Shown: positions 1 to 12,189, counted from the first letter of the stretch. The stretch: 64,000 nucleotides of DNA from Glycine soja (GCF_004193775.1 NC_041016.1:40958522-41022521); one strand, 5' to 3'. Notes: generated by a model from the sequence alone, not told the origin. Numbers and translations are program-made.

Positions 1-718
1 TTTTATTTTTTATATTAACCCTAACTTTTGCTTAGGTCTCCCTTTCAGGTTTTCGACCTAACAGGTGAGAACTTTTGATCTGCCCTTAGGTTCGCTTGAG
101 GCTCATGCATGGTGCCCCTCACTGCTCCAGTATAGGGCTCTAAGGTATCTATTATTGTCTTTTTCCATGACCTTGTAATAAGGAAAAAAAAAAGAAAGAA
201 ATTGTGCCGGTTCTCGAAAATGAATTTTCAAGAACGAGAAATATTTAAAAGATTTTCAATTGACAGATTAAGTCCAATGACTCTTGTTCTTGATGACTCA
301 CCTTTCTAAAAGACAACTTTTAAGAATGATGAAATGAGGTCACATAAATGTTCGTACTTCTTATTTTTTATTTGAAACACAGCCAATCAAACATTTTTTT
401 TACTTTACTCATCGTTTATAGCACCCTCACCAAACATGGAGAACGAACAATTTTTGATTGAACAGACTTGGCTTATATTCACATCTAGTGAAAGTTAAAT
501 AAGCAAAGATATAATTGTGAGAGAAGGAGAGACAAGGACATCAAATTTATCCATACTATTAGCATTGTGACTATTGTTTACAATAATGGCATAAATATGA
601 AAATCATAATGAGTCATTGGAGACATCTAACAACAACCTTCAAATTGCCCCAAGCATCATACACAGTATCGCTTGACAACATCAGAATTCACGAGCGATT
701 CTCCTCCTCAAATCTCAA

Positions 719-2543
719 TTAGCCTGCACCAATCAGACTTTGCACCTTATGTTTCAGGGTCATACAATGCTCAATGGAATGCCCCGAAACTCCTCCATGA
801 TAAGAACATGTTGCATTCGAGTTGTATCCTTGGGAAAATAAAGGTTGAGGAATCTTTGCTGGGATTATGGCTACCATTGCATTATTGAGTAGATATAGGA
901 GTAAGTTAGCATACAACACCGGAATTAGGGTGAATTCTACAGGCTTCTTTTTTGGAAAATCCCTTCCATGGTTGGTGTTTTGGTTCGTGTTAAGGGTGGT
1001 GTTAGGTATCGGATATGTGGCAGGCAGGCTTTGTGGCTGATTTAGGGGTGGCCTTTGTGGATGATTGGGTGTTCTTGGCTGATAGGGTGGTGGGTAATGA
1101 GAAGGGTTGATATTGGTTGAGTATTGATATTGTTGAGCTGGTGGGAAATTTGGCCATGTAGGAACGGTAGTCACAACATGGGTTCCTCCTTCCTTCTTAT
1201 TCTCTCCATTTGCCCCAGGCTTCTTATTCATCAAAGCAGGATAATCAAATTTGCCTCTTCTTAGACCCACTTCAATCCTTTTGCCTGTGAAAACTAAATC
1301 GGCAAAGCTTGAAGGTGTGTAACCTACCATCTTCTCATAGTAGACAATGGTAACGTGTTTGCTATCATTGTTATTATCTCCCTCTCCATCATTGGGGGCG
1401 TTACTTGAGCTGTCAGATCCCTCCACCTTTGGGCGTATTCTTTGAAAGATTCATGCTCCTTCTTACACATGTTTTGTAGTTGTATTCTATTCGGAGTCAT
1501 ATCAGAATTGTACTGATACTGCCTAATGAAGGCAACCATTAGGTCCTTCCAAGAATGGACTCGGGAAGGTTCTAGATTAGTATACCAGGTGACGACTGCC
1601 CCAGTAAGACTTTCCTAGAAGAAATGCATCAATAATTTTTCATCTTTCACGTATGCTCCCATTTTCCTGCAGTACATCTTCAGGTGATTCTTGAGGCAAG
1701 TAGTCCCCTTGTACTTATCAAAATCCGACACCTTGAATTTTGGAGGAATGACCACATCGGACACTAGGCACAACTCTGCCATGTCAGCAAAGGCATAATT
1801 TCTACCTCCTTTAATGACCCTTAGTCTTTCCTCTATATGATCAAATTTCTCCCTTTCCACCATAGCAGGAGGGACTCTTCCCATCGCGAAATGCAAGGGT
1901 TATGGTTGTGGGCAATACTGAGGGCCCCCCAAAGTGTTTGGTAGGGGTACATCGCAAAACGCCTGCCTTCAGCAGCATATTCGAGGTGAGGCTCGAAGTC
2001 GGCTAAATTGTGGTTGAGAGACATGTGCATGATCAGATTGGGGTTGTTGGCTCTCAATGGGTATGGGTGCGGAGTTTTCAACATTCTCATCGAGAGTGTG
2101 TGCAACATTGGATGGTGTATAGTTGGGAGGCAAACCATATGGTGGAAAGGAATGCTTGTTCTGAACCTGCACAAAATGGGGGCCGCCCGCACTTCCCAAC
2201 ACTTTGCCTTCCTAACCTACCATATTCGAGGCTGGATGATTTACTTGATTATAGCCACATTGACCTCCATCATCCTTTTCATACTCATCATAGCTTCCAT
2301 CATTGTGGTCATTTGCTCTTTCATGGCCTCTATGTCAGCCTTCATTTGCTCTAGCACCTCCTTTATTTCACTCATTACTTTAGCTCTAGCATGCATTCGA
2401 TAAGGGCACCGTAAAGCGCATTCTTTCCTTTTAATTACAATGATTACAGTTCTTATTTCAAGGAAAGAATGCAATGAGCAATGCAACCAATGTGAAAAAA
2501 AAGCATGGATGTATGTGAATGATGCTTTGTTGAAGTATTGCAA
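719..2543 (-). pseudogene. Decayed gag of the left Tat/Ogre-like element
   Basis: Minus-strand reading blocks at 2543-2241, 2192-1833, 1896-1615, 1539-1324 and 1426-719 together cover a retrotransposon gag, but frameshifts and stops separate them. The N-terminal block has a methionine- and glutamate-rich coiled-coil-like stretch (EQMKADIEAMKEQM). The middle blocks hold the capsid-like part (YKGTTC, YCRKMGAYVKDEKLLMHFF, SFKEYAQRWRDL). A proline/glutamine-rich linker follows. Near the end (about 764-808) there is a C-x2-H-x5-H-x4-C arrangement (CSYH...GH...C), a possible zinc-binding unit. It is homologous to the plus-strand gag at 47741-49744. Gag would package element RNA; this copy cannot make a full-length protein. 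Confidence 0.75.
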
Positions 2544-3869
2544 ATTTTACACAGGACATTCAGTAGAACATAGAGTCAAATCAACATTGTTCATTATATC
2601 TTATTAGGGCCAAAATGCAACTGGAAATAAAACATCAACAGTCCCTAATTTTGTAAATCATTTAGCTCAATCATGTGTTGGCAGTAGCCACAAAAGCTAT
2701 GTAAACTTGATCCATCTTTTGCCCCAACGTTTGCAAGTTGGTTACTTCCATACTTGACCTTGACCTAATGAAAACCTTTTCTTAAAAGCATGTGCTTGGT
2801 TTGACCCCATAATCCAAGGAATAGAAATTTTGATTGTCAATACTTTGACAACCTATCATAGAGATGAATGATTAGGGAATACTTATGATATACATGACAA
2901 ATGTATTTATGAGATTGACATGAGACGCCCAAAGAACCACCCTTTTCTAGTTAACAATGCATTAGGTATCATGTGCACGTGATTTTCAATCATTCTTCAA
3001 GAGAAATAAGTGTATAATCCCAGCATGGTTTGTTTATAGCTATCATCATGGTACTCAGCACGTAACTAAGAATGTGGTGTAAACTTCACGCTTCATTGGG
3101 ACCTTCTTTTTGTTCTTTTTTTTGTTTTTGTTTTTTTGCAGAGGAAAATGCAAGGATCATGCATGAGTGAACATAGTATGCGAACGATGAAAATAGAATG
3201 TATGCAGTTGGCAGAACAAAAGCATGCTAAATGAAGATGTATGATAATGCAATGACTTATGCAAATGCAATGCATGAATATGATAAATGATAAATGCAGG
3301 AATGATATGTCCATTACGATGCCATAAAGAGATGCATGATGCAATCAAGGAACAAGCCAGAGTAAGTTTGCTATGTGCCTTCTAATTTAGGAATCTAATG
3401 GAAATGATCCAAAAGTCCACTTCTAGTAATAACTCCCAAGGGTACTTTCGTGTAACCTTACCAGTCTCTAGAGATATCATCCTCTTAGATAATACATTGT
3501 GGCGATAGGGACTATCAATGACAATGCATCACCAAAAGAGGAAAACTCTAGATGAGACTTCATTGTTATCAAGCGAGTCGGAGACCCAGCATGACCAAGA
3601 TCGACCTCCACTCCTTATGGCTCACATAGACTCGGGCATAGGGCCTAATATCTCAACATGTGCACGAGGTGTAGGTGCCCTGTGTGCATAGAAAAAAATA
3701 TTTCTAACTATGAATGTAATAAACAGATAGACACACACCGAACACAACAACATAGCAAAGGTTATATACAAACATGGGCAAAACAAAAGATAAAAGGGAA
3801 AAGGAACATAAATAAAGAAGAAGTCACGATAAACATTGCACACTAATTGAATGGCTTAACTCTCTAACA
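2544..3869 (-). other. Untranslated leader of the left element
   Basis: There is no convincing coding sequence between gag and the primer-binding site. The stretch is homologous in reverse complement to 45215-46199 plus 47230-47740, which lie in the same place in the plus-strand element. Short ATG-rich open frames here (for example near 3093-3344) are repeated ATGCAT/AATGCA words, not genes. Confidence 0.55.
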
Positions 3870-3887
3870 TCCCCAGTGGATTCGCCA
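3870..3887 (-). other. Primer-binding site of the left element
   Basis: On the minus strand TGGCGAATCCACTGGGGA lies two bases inside the LTR end. It differs by one base from TGGCGACTCCACTGGGGA, the form I associate with Tat/Ogre elements primed by an arginine tRNA. It fixes the LTR boundary and the element's orientation. Confidence 0.65.
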
Positions 3888-3889
3888 TC

Positions 3890-5053
3890 TGTCACAACCT
3901 AGCTCATGACGGGACGGTGAAAGCCAAAAATAAATGGGCCAAAATGTTCGTCTCCTAGGAAGAAAAACGAGCAGAGTCGCCACCAACGTTTATTCGAGGA
4001 AAATGTTAGAAAAACCAAAAAGAAGCTTGCGCACTTTGAAAATAAGGGTTCGAGAGTTGTTTACGCATGGAGAATGTATTAGCACCCCAGGCGCTCGTCA
4101 CAAGGGACGATAGCCTTTGATTGAGTGTGTGTAACGTGACTTCAAAATTATTTACTTTTCCCTTTTATATTTTTTTTATTTTTTGGGGTCGACAAGGGTG
4201 TTGCCCTTGCTCCTATGTATCCTTAAGTGCGATGAGGAATTCAGACCTATGTAGTTCTTTAAGTCTGAATGTTTGTGTGTTAAATTGATTTTATGCTTTT
4301 GAAAGATTTATTTCAATTACGAACAAAGAGTCGTTTAAGGCGTTGGACCTTGAAACGATGTTTTAAATTTTGAAAAGCAGAGAGAATCGTTAAGGCCCAT
4401 TTATCTTGGTTTTAGTTATTAACTTTCAATCTCTATTAAAGAAAATTTTGCAACACTAGTGATCGGTTAAGATTGAACTTTACAAAGAAAAATGAGATCA
4501 CGGATGATAGATGGAAAATATGGATGTGCACATAATAACAAGGGGGGCCCCTAAGGGTACATAGATCACATTCAATCCTAAAAAATAAAACTAACTAATG
4601 GTCCCACGAAGAATGCAGAACAAGAAACGAAGTAAGGAATGATCGTGATCACGATTCGGTAGCGCATCGGCCTCGCTTCCTCTTCTTTCTTCTTTCTTCT
4701 TCATCTTTATCTCTTCTCTCAATTCCCTTAACTTCTGAACCTTGGAAAACCTTCTCAGCTCCCCTAGCATGCCTATTTATAGGAAAATGGTCACTTGGGG
4801 CAATTGCAACTCGCTTAGGCGAGCTAGTTTCTTAACCTTGAAGTTATTTGGTGGCCCAGGCTAGTCTCTAGGGTCCAGGAAAACCAAGGAAAAGACCCTT
4901 TTGCCCTCCTTTCTTGGTATCTTTTGCCTTCCTGATCAAAACACTGAATGGTTCCTTGCTTTAGACTGTAACTGGTGTTCAACACCTTAAGTCGACTAGC
5001 GAGGATCAAAAGATCAACAAACAATAGTCCCCAGATGAAATTAAGGTATGACA
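3890..5053 (-). repeat. 5' LTR of the left Tat/Ogre-like element
   Basis: On the plus strand this begins TGTCACAACC and ends GGTATGACA, giving TG...CA termini. One end abuts the primer-binding site and the other abuts CACTA coding sequence. It is related to the LTRs at 44071-45194 and 54693-55832: all share the ATCCGGG/ATCTGGG start region, the block with CTTTTGATC, the clause on GTCGACAAGGGTGTTGCCC and the GAGCGACGGTCGT region. The second LTR of this copy is outside the window, so its target duplication cannot be checked. Confidence 0.7.
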
Positions 5054-6258
5054 CCTAGCAAAGTTAGGCATGCCATAACTCGCCTATGCTTTTTCTATAA
5101 TGCCATATGTAGCAAATTCATTGACCCTCTAAAGTTAGATGACTTGGAAAATGATGTTGCTATTATCTTGTTTCAATTGGATATATATTTTCCTCTTTCA
5201 TTTTTTGACATCATGGTTCACTTAAATGTTCATTTGGTGAGGGAAATTAAATTATGTGATCTCGTTTATTTATGATGGATGTACCCGGTTGAGCCTTACA
5301 TGGAAATCTTAAAAGGGTATACAAAGAATCGACACCGTCCTGAAACATCTATTGTGGAAAGGTGCATTGCAGAAGAAGATATTAAGTTTTGTTCAGAGTA
5401 CATTGAAAAGGCAAAACATGTTGGGCTTCCTGAGTCTCAGTATGACGAGGGAGTGAGAGGTAAGGGTTCACGAATGTTGCATGTTATCACTCCGGGTCTA
5501 GAGGAATTGAAGCAAGCTCATTTGTATATATTGAATAATAGTAATAAAGTTGTGACATACATACTTCATCACAAAGCCTTAGTAAAGGAAAGTAACCCAA
5601 GAATAGGGTGTTAAAAGAGTATAACAAGACTTTCCTAAATTGGTTTAAAGATATAATCTTTGGTGGCGATAATGCTTCTAAAACATTAAGGAAGTTAGCG
5701 GATAGGCCTAAAAGAAATGTTAGAACTTGGTAGGGATACGATATCAACAGGTATTGATTCTACACCAAATCACAAGATGACAATAGTATAATGCAAAATA
5801 GTGGGGTTAGTCTTAATGGTGAATCCCAACACTTTGCCACTATAAATGACGACAATCCCTGTCTGGTAGCCATGCCTTATATTAGAGTCATTGAAGAAAT
5901 CTTGGAGCTTAATTATGTTAAATTCACTGTGTGTTTTTGAGTGTAAGTGGGTTGATAGCAATATCCGTGGGGCGAACCGATGATTTTGGATTAACTTTGG
6001 TAGATCTGAAAAAGCTAGCTTATCAAAATGAGTCTTCCATCATAAGAGAAAAAGTTAAACAAGTGTTTTATGTTCAAGATCCTTGTGATGAAAGGTGGTC
6101 AGTGGTTCTACACAGAAAAACCATTAGTGTTAATCTTGAAGATGATGATGCAACCCTTGATTCTTGTCACACTCCTTTCTCCACACACATGCCTAAACAT
6201 CAATGAAGAAGAAGTTGCGACGTCCATGCAAATCGTAATGATCATGATGAAGGAGAAT
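5054..6258 (+). pseudogene. CACTA transposase C-terminal region (DUF4218/DUF4216-like), broken
   Basis: Starting right at the LTR junction, the frame reads SKVRHAITRLCFFYNAICSK and then FDIMVHLNVHLVREIKLCDL, the conserved end of TNP2-type CACTA transposases (DUF4218). After a stop it resumes as MYPVEPYMEILKGYTKNRHR and IVERCIAEE. A further block near 5780-6200 reads VIEEILELNYVKF, DLKKLAYQNE and FYVQDPCDERWSVVL, which is the DUF4216-type region. Frames change at least twice (around 5614 and 5940) and several stops intervene. The catalytic N-terminal half is missing because another element has replaced it. Confidence 0.75.
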
Positions 6259-6374
6259 TAATTAACATCGTATAAAATAATTATATTTTATATATAATTG
6301 TTTCCATATTCACAATTACATAACTTACTATACTTTTGAGTTGACTTTAATTAATGTTGTTTTTTAACAGGCAC
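6259..6374 (+). other. Short spacer between CACTA genes
   Basis: AT-rich (TATATTTTATATATAATTG) and without coding signal. It ends in a pyrimidine-rich acceptor-like sequence before the ATG at 6375, so it may be an intron or intergenic spacer of the transposon. Confidence 0.35.
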
Positions 6375-8060
6375 ATGGCTACACTACCAAGCTCCCCTCC
6401 TCCTGAGTTAGCACCTTCACTATCTATGTCAAAGAGGACTAGAAAAGCCACATGACTCAGATCATTGTCTGCTAGATCCATGGAGGTGGAGAGACCACGG
6501 TTCATGTGGATCCTATGGAAGCAATACTTTCCAAGGTTATTTTGATGATGCCAAAGAATCAAGAGTTAAGATAATTCCAAAAGTTTCAAGATCAAGTTTC
6601 AAGAATCAAGATTCAAGAATAATCAAGATCAAGATTCAAGACTCAAGATTCAAGAATCAAGAGAAGACTCAATCAAGATAAGTACTAAAAAAGTTTTTCA
6701 AAACATTGAGTAGCACAAGAAGTTTTCACAAAATCATTTCCAAAGAGTTTTACTCTCTAGTAATCGATTACCAGAAGGTAGTAATCAATTACCCGTAGCC
6801 AGCATTGTTTTCAAAACTGATTTACAAAGCTGTAATTGATTACCATGAGCATGTAATCGATTACCAGTGTTTTAAAATGTTAGATTTCAAATTTCAAGAG
6901 TCACAATTTGTGTTTAAACATTTTCAAATCATTTGAAACTTGTGTAATCGATTACACAATACTTGTAATCAATTACCAAAGTTCTAAATGTTTTGATTTT
7001 CAAAATTTAAACATGAAGAGTCACATCTGTTGATGTGCAATCGATTACACCTTAATGGTAATCGATTACCAGTGACTGATTTCGAAAAATAAATTTCTAA
7101 AAGTCACAATTCTTTAAGTGACTTGTTTCTGAAAGTTTTTTCAAAAGTCACAACTTTTTAAGTGACTAGTTTTTAAAAGAGTCACAATTTTTAAAAGGTG
7201 ACTAGTTTTAAGGAAATTGTCAATAGTCACAAACTTTAACTTGAGTCATCAAGAGATTATAAATATGTGGCCATGGCATGAATTTTAATAACAATGATTC
7301 CCCTTACAAAGATTCAAAGGACTAACCGCCTGAGATATCTTTTGTTTCCCCTTACAAAGATTCAAAGGACTAACCGCCTGAGAATTCTTTGTCCCAACAC
7401 ATTGGAGGGTACATCCTTTGTGGTACAAGCAAAGGGTACATCTACTTGGGGATTGTTATACTGAGAACAAGAGAGGGTACATCTCTTGTGGATCAGTTCA
7501 AGTGGAGGGTACATCTACTAGGCTATTCAAAGAGAACAAGGGAGGGTACATCCCTTGTGGATCTTTGGCTTGTAAAGGATTTTTTACAAGGTTGAAAGAA
7601 ATCTCAAGAACCGCAGGTTGCTTGGGGACTGGATGTAGGAACAGTTTGTGGCCGAACCAGTATAAATCTTGTGTTTGTCTTCTTCTTCCCTACACTCTTT
7701 AATTTTCGCTGTGTACTTTTATTTTTGTTTTACTTTTGTCTATGTTATTGTTTTTGTTCTTTACTTTCTAATAACTTAGTAGTAAAGCCTAATTGAATCT
7801 AGTAACATTAAGAAGGACAAGTTTTTAATTAGTCAAGGCTCATTAATAATTAATTCAACCCTCCCCCTTCTTAATTATTCTGAGGCCACTTGATTCAACA
7901 GATCCTACCACTGGGAAAGTTGATGATCCACACAAAAAGAAATTAAGGACCTATTTGGGGTTCATCACTCGAAACAAGGTGGATGTTACATATGTTAATA
8001 GGAAACAGGTTCTTGCAGCTCGGAAGGATTTGATTTGGGTGGACATTCAAGTATTTTAGG
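6375..8060 (+). pseudogene. Second CACTA gene, N-terminal part, split by a solo LTR
   Basis: A start is possible at 6375, just after an acceptor-like TTTTTTAACAG: MATLPSSPPPELAPSLSMSK. The frame then has a stop near 6452 and a further block, SMEVERPR, before the LTR at 6514. After the LTR (7901 onward) coding resumes as GKVDDPHKKKLRTYLGF and KQVLAARKDLIWVDIQVF. Removing the LTR and one GATCC copy makes the two sides read through as HVDP-TTGKV. I read this as the TNPA/Transposase_24-type partner gene of soybean CACTA elements. That family assignment is from memory; the split is directly visible. Confidence 0.55.
6514..7900 (+). repeat. Solo LTR with paired TAATCGATTA palindromes, copy A
   Basis: Flanked by a perfect 5-bp target duplication GATCC (6509-6513 and 7901-7905). 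It starts TATGGAAGC (a degraded TG) and ends TTGATTCAACA. No internal retrotransposon DNA is present, so this is a solo LTR of 1,387 bp. It contains four pairs of TAATCGATTA-like palindromes (starts 6761/6782, 6833/6854, 6945/6966, 7038/7059), short AGTCACAA/GTGACTAG tandem repeats (about 7090-7230), a TATAAATATG box near 7258 and GAGGGTACATC repeats (7404-7560). Homologous to 46200-47229 and, inverted, 55916-57517. Orientation is inferred from the TATA-like box. Confidence 0.85.
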
Positions 8061-8114
8061 TGAAACTTGTACGTTATGGTAATTGGATATATTAAACCGC
8101 CACATTTTGTTATT

Positions 8115-9496
8115 TGTTTCACCTCTCGGCAACTGTGAAATTTATCAACAAGTGCACTGAGTCACAAGTAATATAAAATGGTAAGAAACGAGTATCGAAT
8201 CACATGGAACTTGTTTCATTCGGTGAAGCATTCATCCAACAAATAGACATTTGTATAAAGACATGAAATAGAAATAAACAAAAGGTGTATACTGTAATTC
8301 TAAATTAACTACAAATTAATCTATCTAATCGTGGGAGAAAATAGATGATTAAAACTTTGGGTCCTTCTACTGAATAACTTGATGAAATTAAAAGTTTTCC
8401 TCTATCTAATGTTGTTTTTGTGTTCTATGCTAAGGACAATTATCCCAAACACCGATGTCTCGCACAAATGGGCTAATTCTAATTAAACTTCATTCTCGGA
8501 TCCCTCGTCGAATTTAGCCTAACCGAACAACATTAAGATTACATCATATTAAAAACTAAAACCCTGCACTCTGTGTCCAGTAATGCAGTTATCTAGCCAT
8601 GCTCTATCCAATTCTAAGGATTCAAAACATTTTCCAATGCTAAAAATCCTAACTTTACGCACAAACGCGTGATCAAACCAAAAGCATGCTAGAATTAAAT
8701 TCAGATAGAAGTAGTGAACACATCAAAGCAACATTAAATAGATAGTAAAGAATATTTACATCAAGACTCGACAAAATTTCCCAACAAAAGCTTTAGCCTT
8801 TCATGGTAAGGTACCACCTTTCAGCTACAATAGGGTTTTTTGAAGCAAAATACATATTACATAGTGGTGGGGATGTCTCCTTCACCTCTAGGAACTTACA
8901 AATTACTCTAAAACCTTGAATCCTCTTGAAAGCTAGGGTTTTTGGTGCTCCCTTGCCCTCTTGCATCTCTCATGTAATAGTTTTATGTGTTTTGTGCCAA
9001 AGCTCTCTCCTTTTTCGCCAACTTCAACTTTTAAAGGCTTTCTGTCCTCGAAGGCTCGCTTAGCTCCATTTTCGTGCTAAGCGCGAGTTAGTGATTTTCC
9101 GTTGAGCGAGCTGGGCGCGCTTAGCGCGAGAGAAGACAAACGACTCGCTAAACGAGCTGATGATGCACTAAGCGCGCAAATGCTTGACAGATTGTCCTCC
9201 AGAGTCTCCCGACTCGCTAAGCGGGCTGAGTGCCTTGCCTGGTGGATGGTTCTCGCTAAGCACACAAGCCTAGCTTAGCAAGACACCAGCCACAACAACC
9301 TTTTTATTCTTCATCTTTTCACCTGAAACTAAAGTTGCAAACACATTAATTCACATTTAAGGGAATATCTCTGCATAAAAATCAAACTAAACCTAAAAAT
9401 ATGTACAAACCTACAAAAAGAACCAAAAAATCGGGAAAAGACATGATTTTCATAAAGCTTTTCAACACAAAAGTTAGTCGTAAATGACGACTAACA
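8115..9496. repeat. Solo LTR with CGCTAAGCGCG-type motifs, copy 1
   Basis: Begins TGTTTCACC, ends GACGACTAACA and is flanked by the 5-bp duplication TTATT (8110-8114 and 9497-9501). It is homologous along its length to the solo LTR at 50383-51729. Around 9055-9285 it carries repeated AAGCGCG/GCTCGCTAAGC words. No primer site or coding region is attached. Resemblance to the Athila-like LTR at 43191 suggests the same broad group, probably minus orientation, but I cannot prove the strand. Confidence 0.85.
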
Positions 9497-9501
9497 TTAT
9501 T

Positions 9502-10850
9502 CACTAACTCTTACAATTCATTTTGTATCTAAGGCTAAATTTGATATTCTTGAAGTGTCCAATAAAAGGACGGAGAAGAAAATCCTGCATATTGTAGCAA
9601 AGAGTTGGAGGCAATTTTAAGTCTAATTTAACCTCCTAATAGGTTCTAGAAGAAGGCAAGAAGGACGATGACGACAAAGTCTGTGAGAAATATGAAAATA
9701 GCAAAGATAAGTGGAACCAATTTTGTCAAAGTTGTAGATACCCTTCATGGGAGATTAGTTCTGGTCCTTCAACTTTTTGAAATTGACATTTACAATTGAT
9801 TTAAGCATTATATATATATATATATATATATCTAGAAAACACTACCCTTCATGTGTTGTCTCATGGGGGTCATGATTTTCTTGAACAAAAGTTAATCAAG
9901 GAAAAACAAAAGAAATGATTGGATCAAGCAACCCAATTTGGGGGCACTGAAACAATCGTTGGTCCTCCATCTCCCATTAGACGATACATGAAGTGGAAGA
10001 TGAGTTGCACAAAAAAAATCAGGTCAGATGACATCTAAGGCGACACAACAATTTGTTGATGGGATTGTATGTTAATTTTTAGTTTCAATTGTCTCTATAT
10101 ATAATAACAAGAATAGTCCATAAATAGTTTCATATTTTGTTGATTCCAAGATTCCTTGGAAGAGTAGTCCGTACAAGGTAGCTTTGTAGCTCATGGACGT
10201 TAGGATGTACAGACTGTTGCCATTAGGTGACCAAACCACCCTGGCCATGTGTGTGTGACAATCAGACAATAGTTTGGACCAGCTTCAACAGACTCCCGCA
10301 TATCTGTGTCGATTGGCCTAGAAGAGCTGGATCAACTCAAAAAATATTAAGGAGGAGATGACACATAATATTAGGGACGAGTTAGAGTGTGGATCATTGA
10401 AAAAGTGACGAGATAATTAATGTTGTCCTTCAACCAAATGCAATATTAGGGAACCGTACCTCCTGTTGAGCCTGAGATAGCTCCTTCTAGTGTCCATGTC
10501 AGGACAAAGGGATGTTGTGTTGATCCCTCAGAGCAGGACCCAGACACGGATGCATCAGATAGGTATGGGTTGTAAGTTGATGACAATCCTTCCCGCCTAG
10601 TTGCCATTGATAGAGTTTATGAGGGGTCAAAAATTATGCACCACATTCTTTTGGGCAACAATCTGGTGAACGTGGGTATTGATGAAGTTTGAGATGTTGA
10701 TATTCGTATCTCTGTACCCACTAAAGAGGTTTAGTTAGTGAAGTAGGCCCTTAACACCTTCCTTGCTTGGTCGACACATCTTGTACAACCTTTTTCAGAA
10801 AAAGGTATTTCCTTTTTATTATTATTATTATTACTAAAAAAATTGTTACA
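9502..10850 (+). pseudogene. Second CACTA gene, middle part, decayed
   Basis: Plus-strand reading shows islands of coding sequence separated by stops: SNKRTEKKILHIVAKSWRQF (near 9560-9620), KDKWNQFCQSCRYPSWE (near 9700-9755), a block near 9930-10020 (GPPSPIRRYMKWKM) and EPPVEPEIAPSSVHVRTKGC (near 10460). The order fits continuation of the gene interrupted at 8110. An (AT) run at 9808-9831 lies inside. Function in the transposon is unknown to me; it precedes the protease-like region. Confidence 0.45.
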
Positions 10851-10899
10851 AATAAAGTGTTGATTGTCATTGACTTATGTTTATTAACTGTGTAGGATA

Positions 10900-12070
10900 A
10901 ATAGGTACCAAAGGGACCGAAGAAGCTTGTTGATAGGCCAGAACCTGATGATTATCCTATATATCATATGACTATAATGATCCCATAACTTTTCCTCAAG
11001 CCTATGTAGGTGTCGTGGGATGCAACTGTGTTTGGGGTGTACAATGATAATGAAACCTTGTACATAAAGCATGAAGATATTAGGGAAATAACACATGGTG
11101 GTCAATGTTAGAACATCACTTTTATACAATTGCAGATTATGTAAGTAAATTTAAATTCATGTATAATTTACTTTATTTTAACAACAATAGGCATATGAAT
11201 GAGTTAAGTTTGTGATTGAGGAATGCCTCTGTGTATGAATTCCTTGAGCCATAGTCCATACAAAGATCTGGACAATCGTAGTTTGAATATGAGGATTATA
11301 TTAAGAAATGGATGCATAATTCACAAAGAGATGTCTACCTAGGAGCCTACTTGAATATGTAAATAAAACTGAACCAATCAATTTAAATAATGTATGAATT
11401 ATAATAACTTAATGTTGTCCAGTGCATTGGACATTGGAAACTGGTGGTTATATGTCCTAAGGACAATATTGTCGCCTAGTTTTGTTCCTTGCACAATACG
11501 CCCAACAAGTACTTGAAATGAATGGTTAACCGCTTAGATCTAATTTGTAACACTTTACTTTATCATTAGTATTTGACATCAATATTTTAATTATACAATA
11601 TGCATGCATGTTTCTCTTAACTAGTACTTTGAAGGGATTGAATGATAATCATGGAAGAAAATCCAAGGCAACTGTTAAATGGATTTCAATTACAGTAAGT
11701 CATTTAAACAATGTTTGATCTCTTCAAAATGACATTGTATTATTGTGTACACTAATTTTGGAATAATTATGAATATCTTATTGAATTTAGTGTAATAAGC
11801 AAAGAGAAAACACTGAGTACGACTATTATGCATGCATTAGATGTCAACCACTGTCCTGAGAGGTTTCAAGGATAATTGAGAAATGATAATTGTTTACTTC
11901 AAAACTAATTTCATTTGTTATAGTTGTTATTATGTATAGGAATTAAGTTATGTTTTATTATATCATGCAATATTTTATTGATCCAAGACCATTGGAACCA
12001 AAGAAAATAAAGGCAATTCACATTCAATGCAGAAGATGTTTTCTAAGAGTTAAAAATGAAGCATTAAGTA
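10900..12070 (+). pseudogene. Ulp1/peptidase C48-like region of the CACTA element, decayed
   Basis: Islands of sequence read WDATVFGVYNDNETLYIKHE and ITHGGQC (about 11010-11105), then RDVYLGAYL (about 11330), HWTLVVICPKDN-like sequence (about 11430) and IDPRPLEPKKIKAIHIQCRR (about 11980-12035). I recognise this as the Ulp1-type (C48) cysteine protease domain often fused to the second gene of plant CACTA and MULE transposons. Exon-like blocks alternate with AT-rich gaps. Stops in most blocks rule out a functional protein, and no catalytic triad can be assigned. Confidence 0.5.
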
Positions 12071-12189
12071 GTGTTTAAGAAATTTTGCAATTGTTAGACT
12101 TATGTAAATCTTAGATTGTAGATGATATTTATGTATTGACATTATTGTATTTATTAGTATTTATTCAATAATAATTTAAATATAATATA

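Larger units (their letters stand above)
1..5053 (-). mobile_element. Tat/Ogre-like Ty3/gypsy LTR retrotransposon, 5' part (continues past left edge)
   Basis: Read on the minus strand the order is LTR (3890-5053), primer-binding site (3870-3887), a leader of about 1.3 kb, a decayed gag (2543-719) and then noncoding DNA to the window edge. The same order and recognisably similar sequence occur on the plus strand at 44071-51830. The first ~130 bases match, in reverse complement, the DNA on both sides of the solo LTR at 50383-51729. No protease, reverse transcriptase or integrase is visible after gag. The element sits in a CACTA transposase coding region, whose reading continues directly at 5054. 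Lineage is inferred from the arginine-tRNA-like primer site and gag type. Confidence 0.75.

Noticed and set aside
2008..2403. Plus-strand open frames of 131 and 114 residues
   Set aside because: They are antisense to the minus-strand gag and show no family resemblance.
9077..9265. 62-residue minus-strand frame rich in Ala/Ser/Arg
   Set aside because: Produced by the CGCTAAGCG words of a solo LTR.
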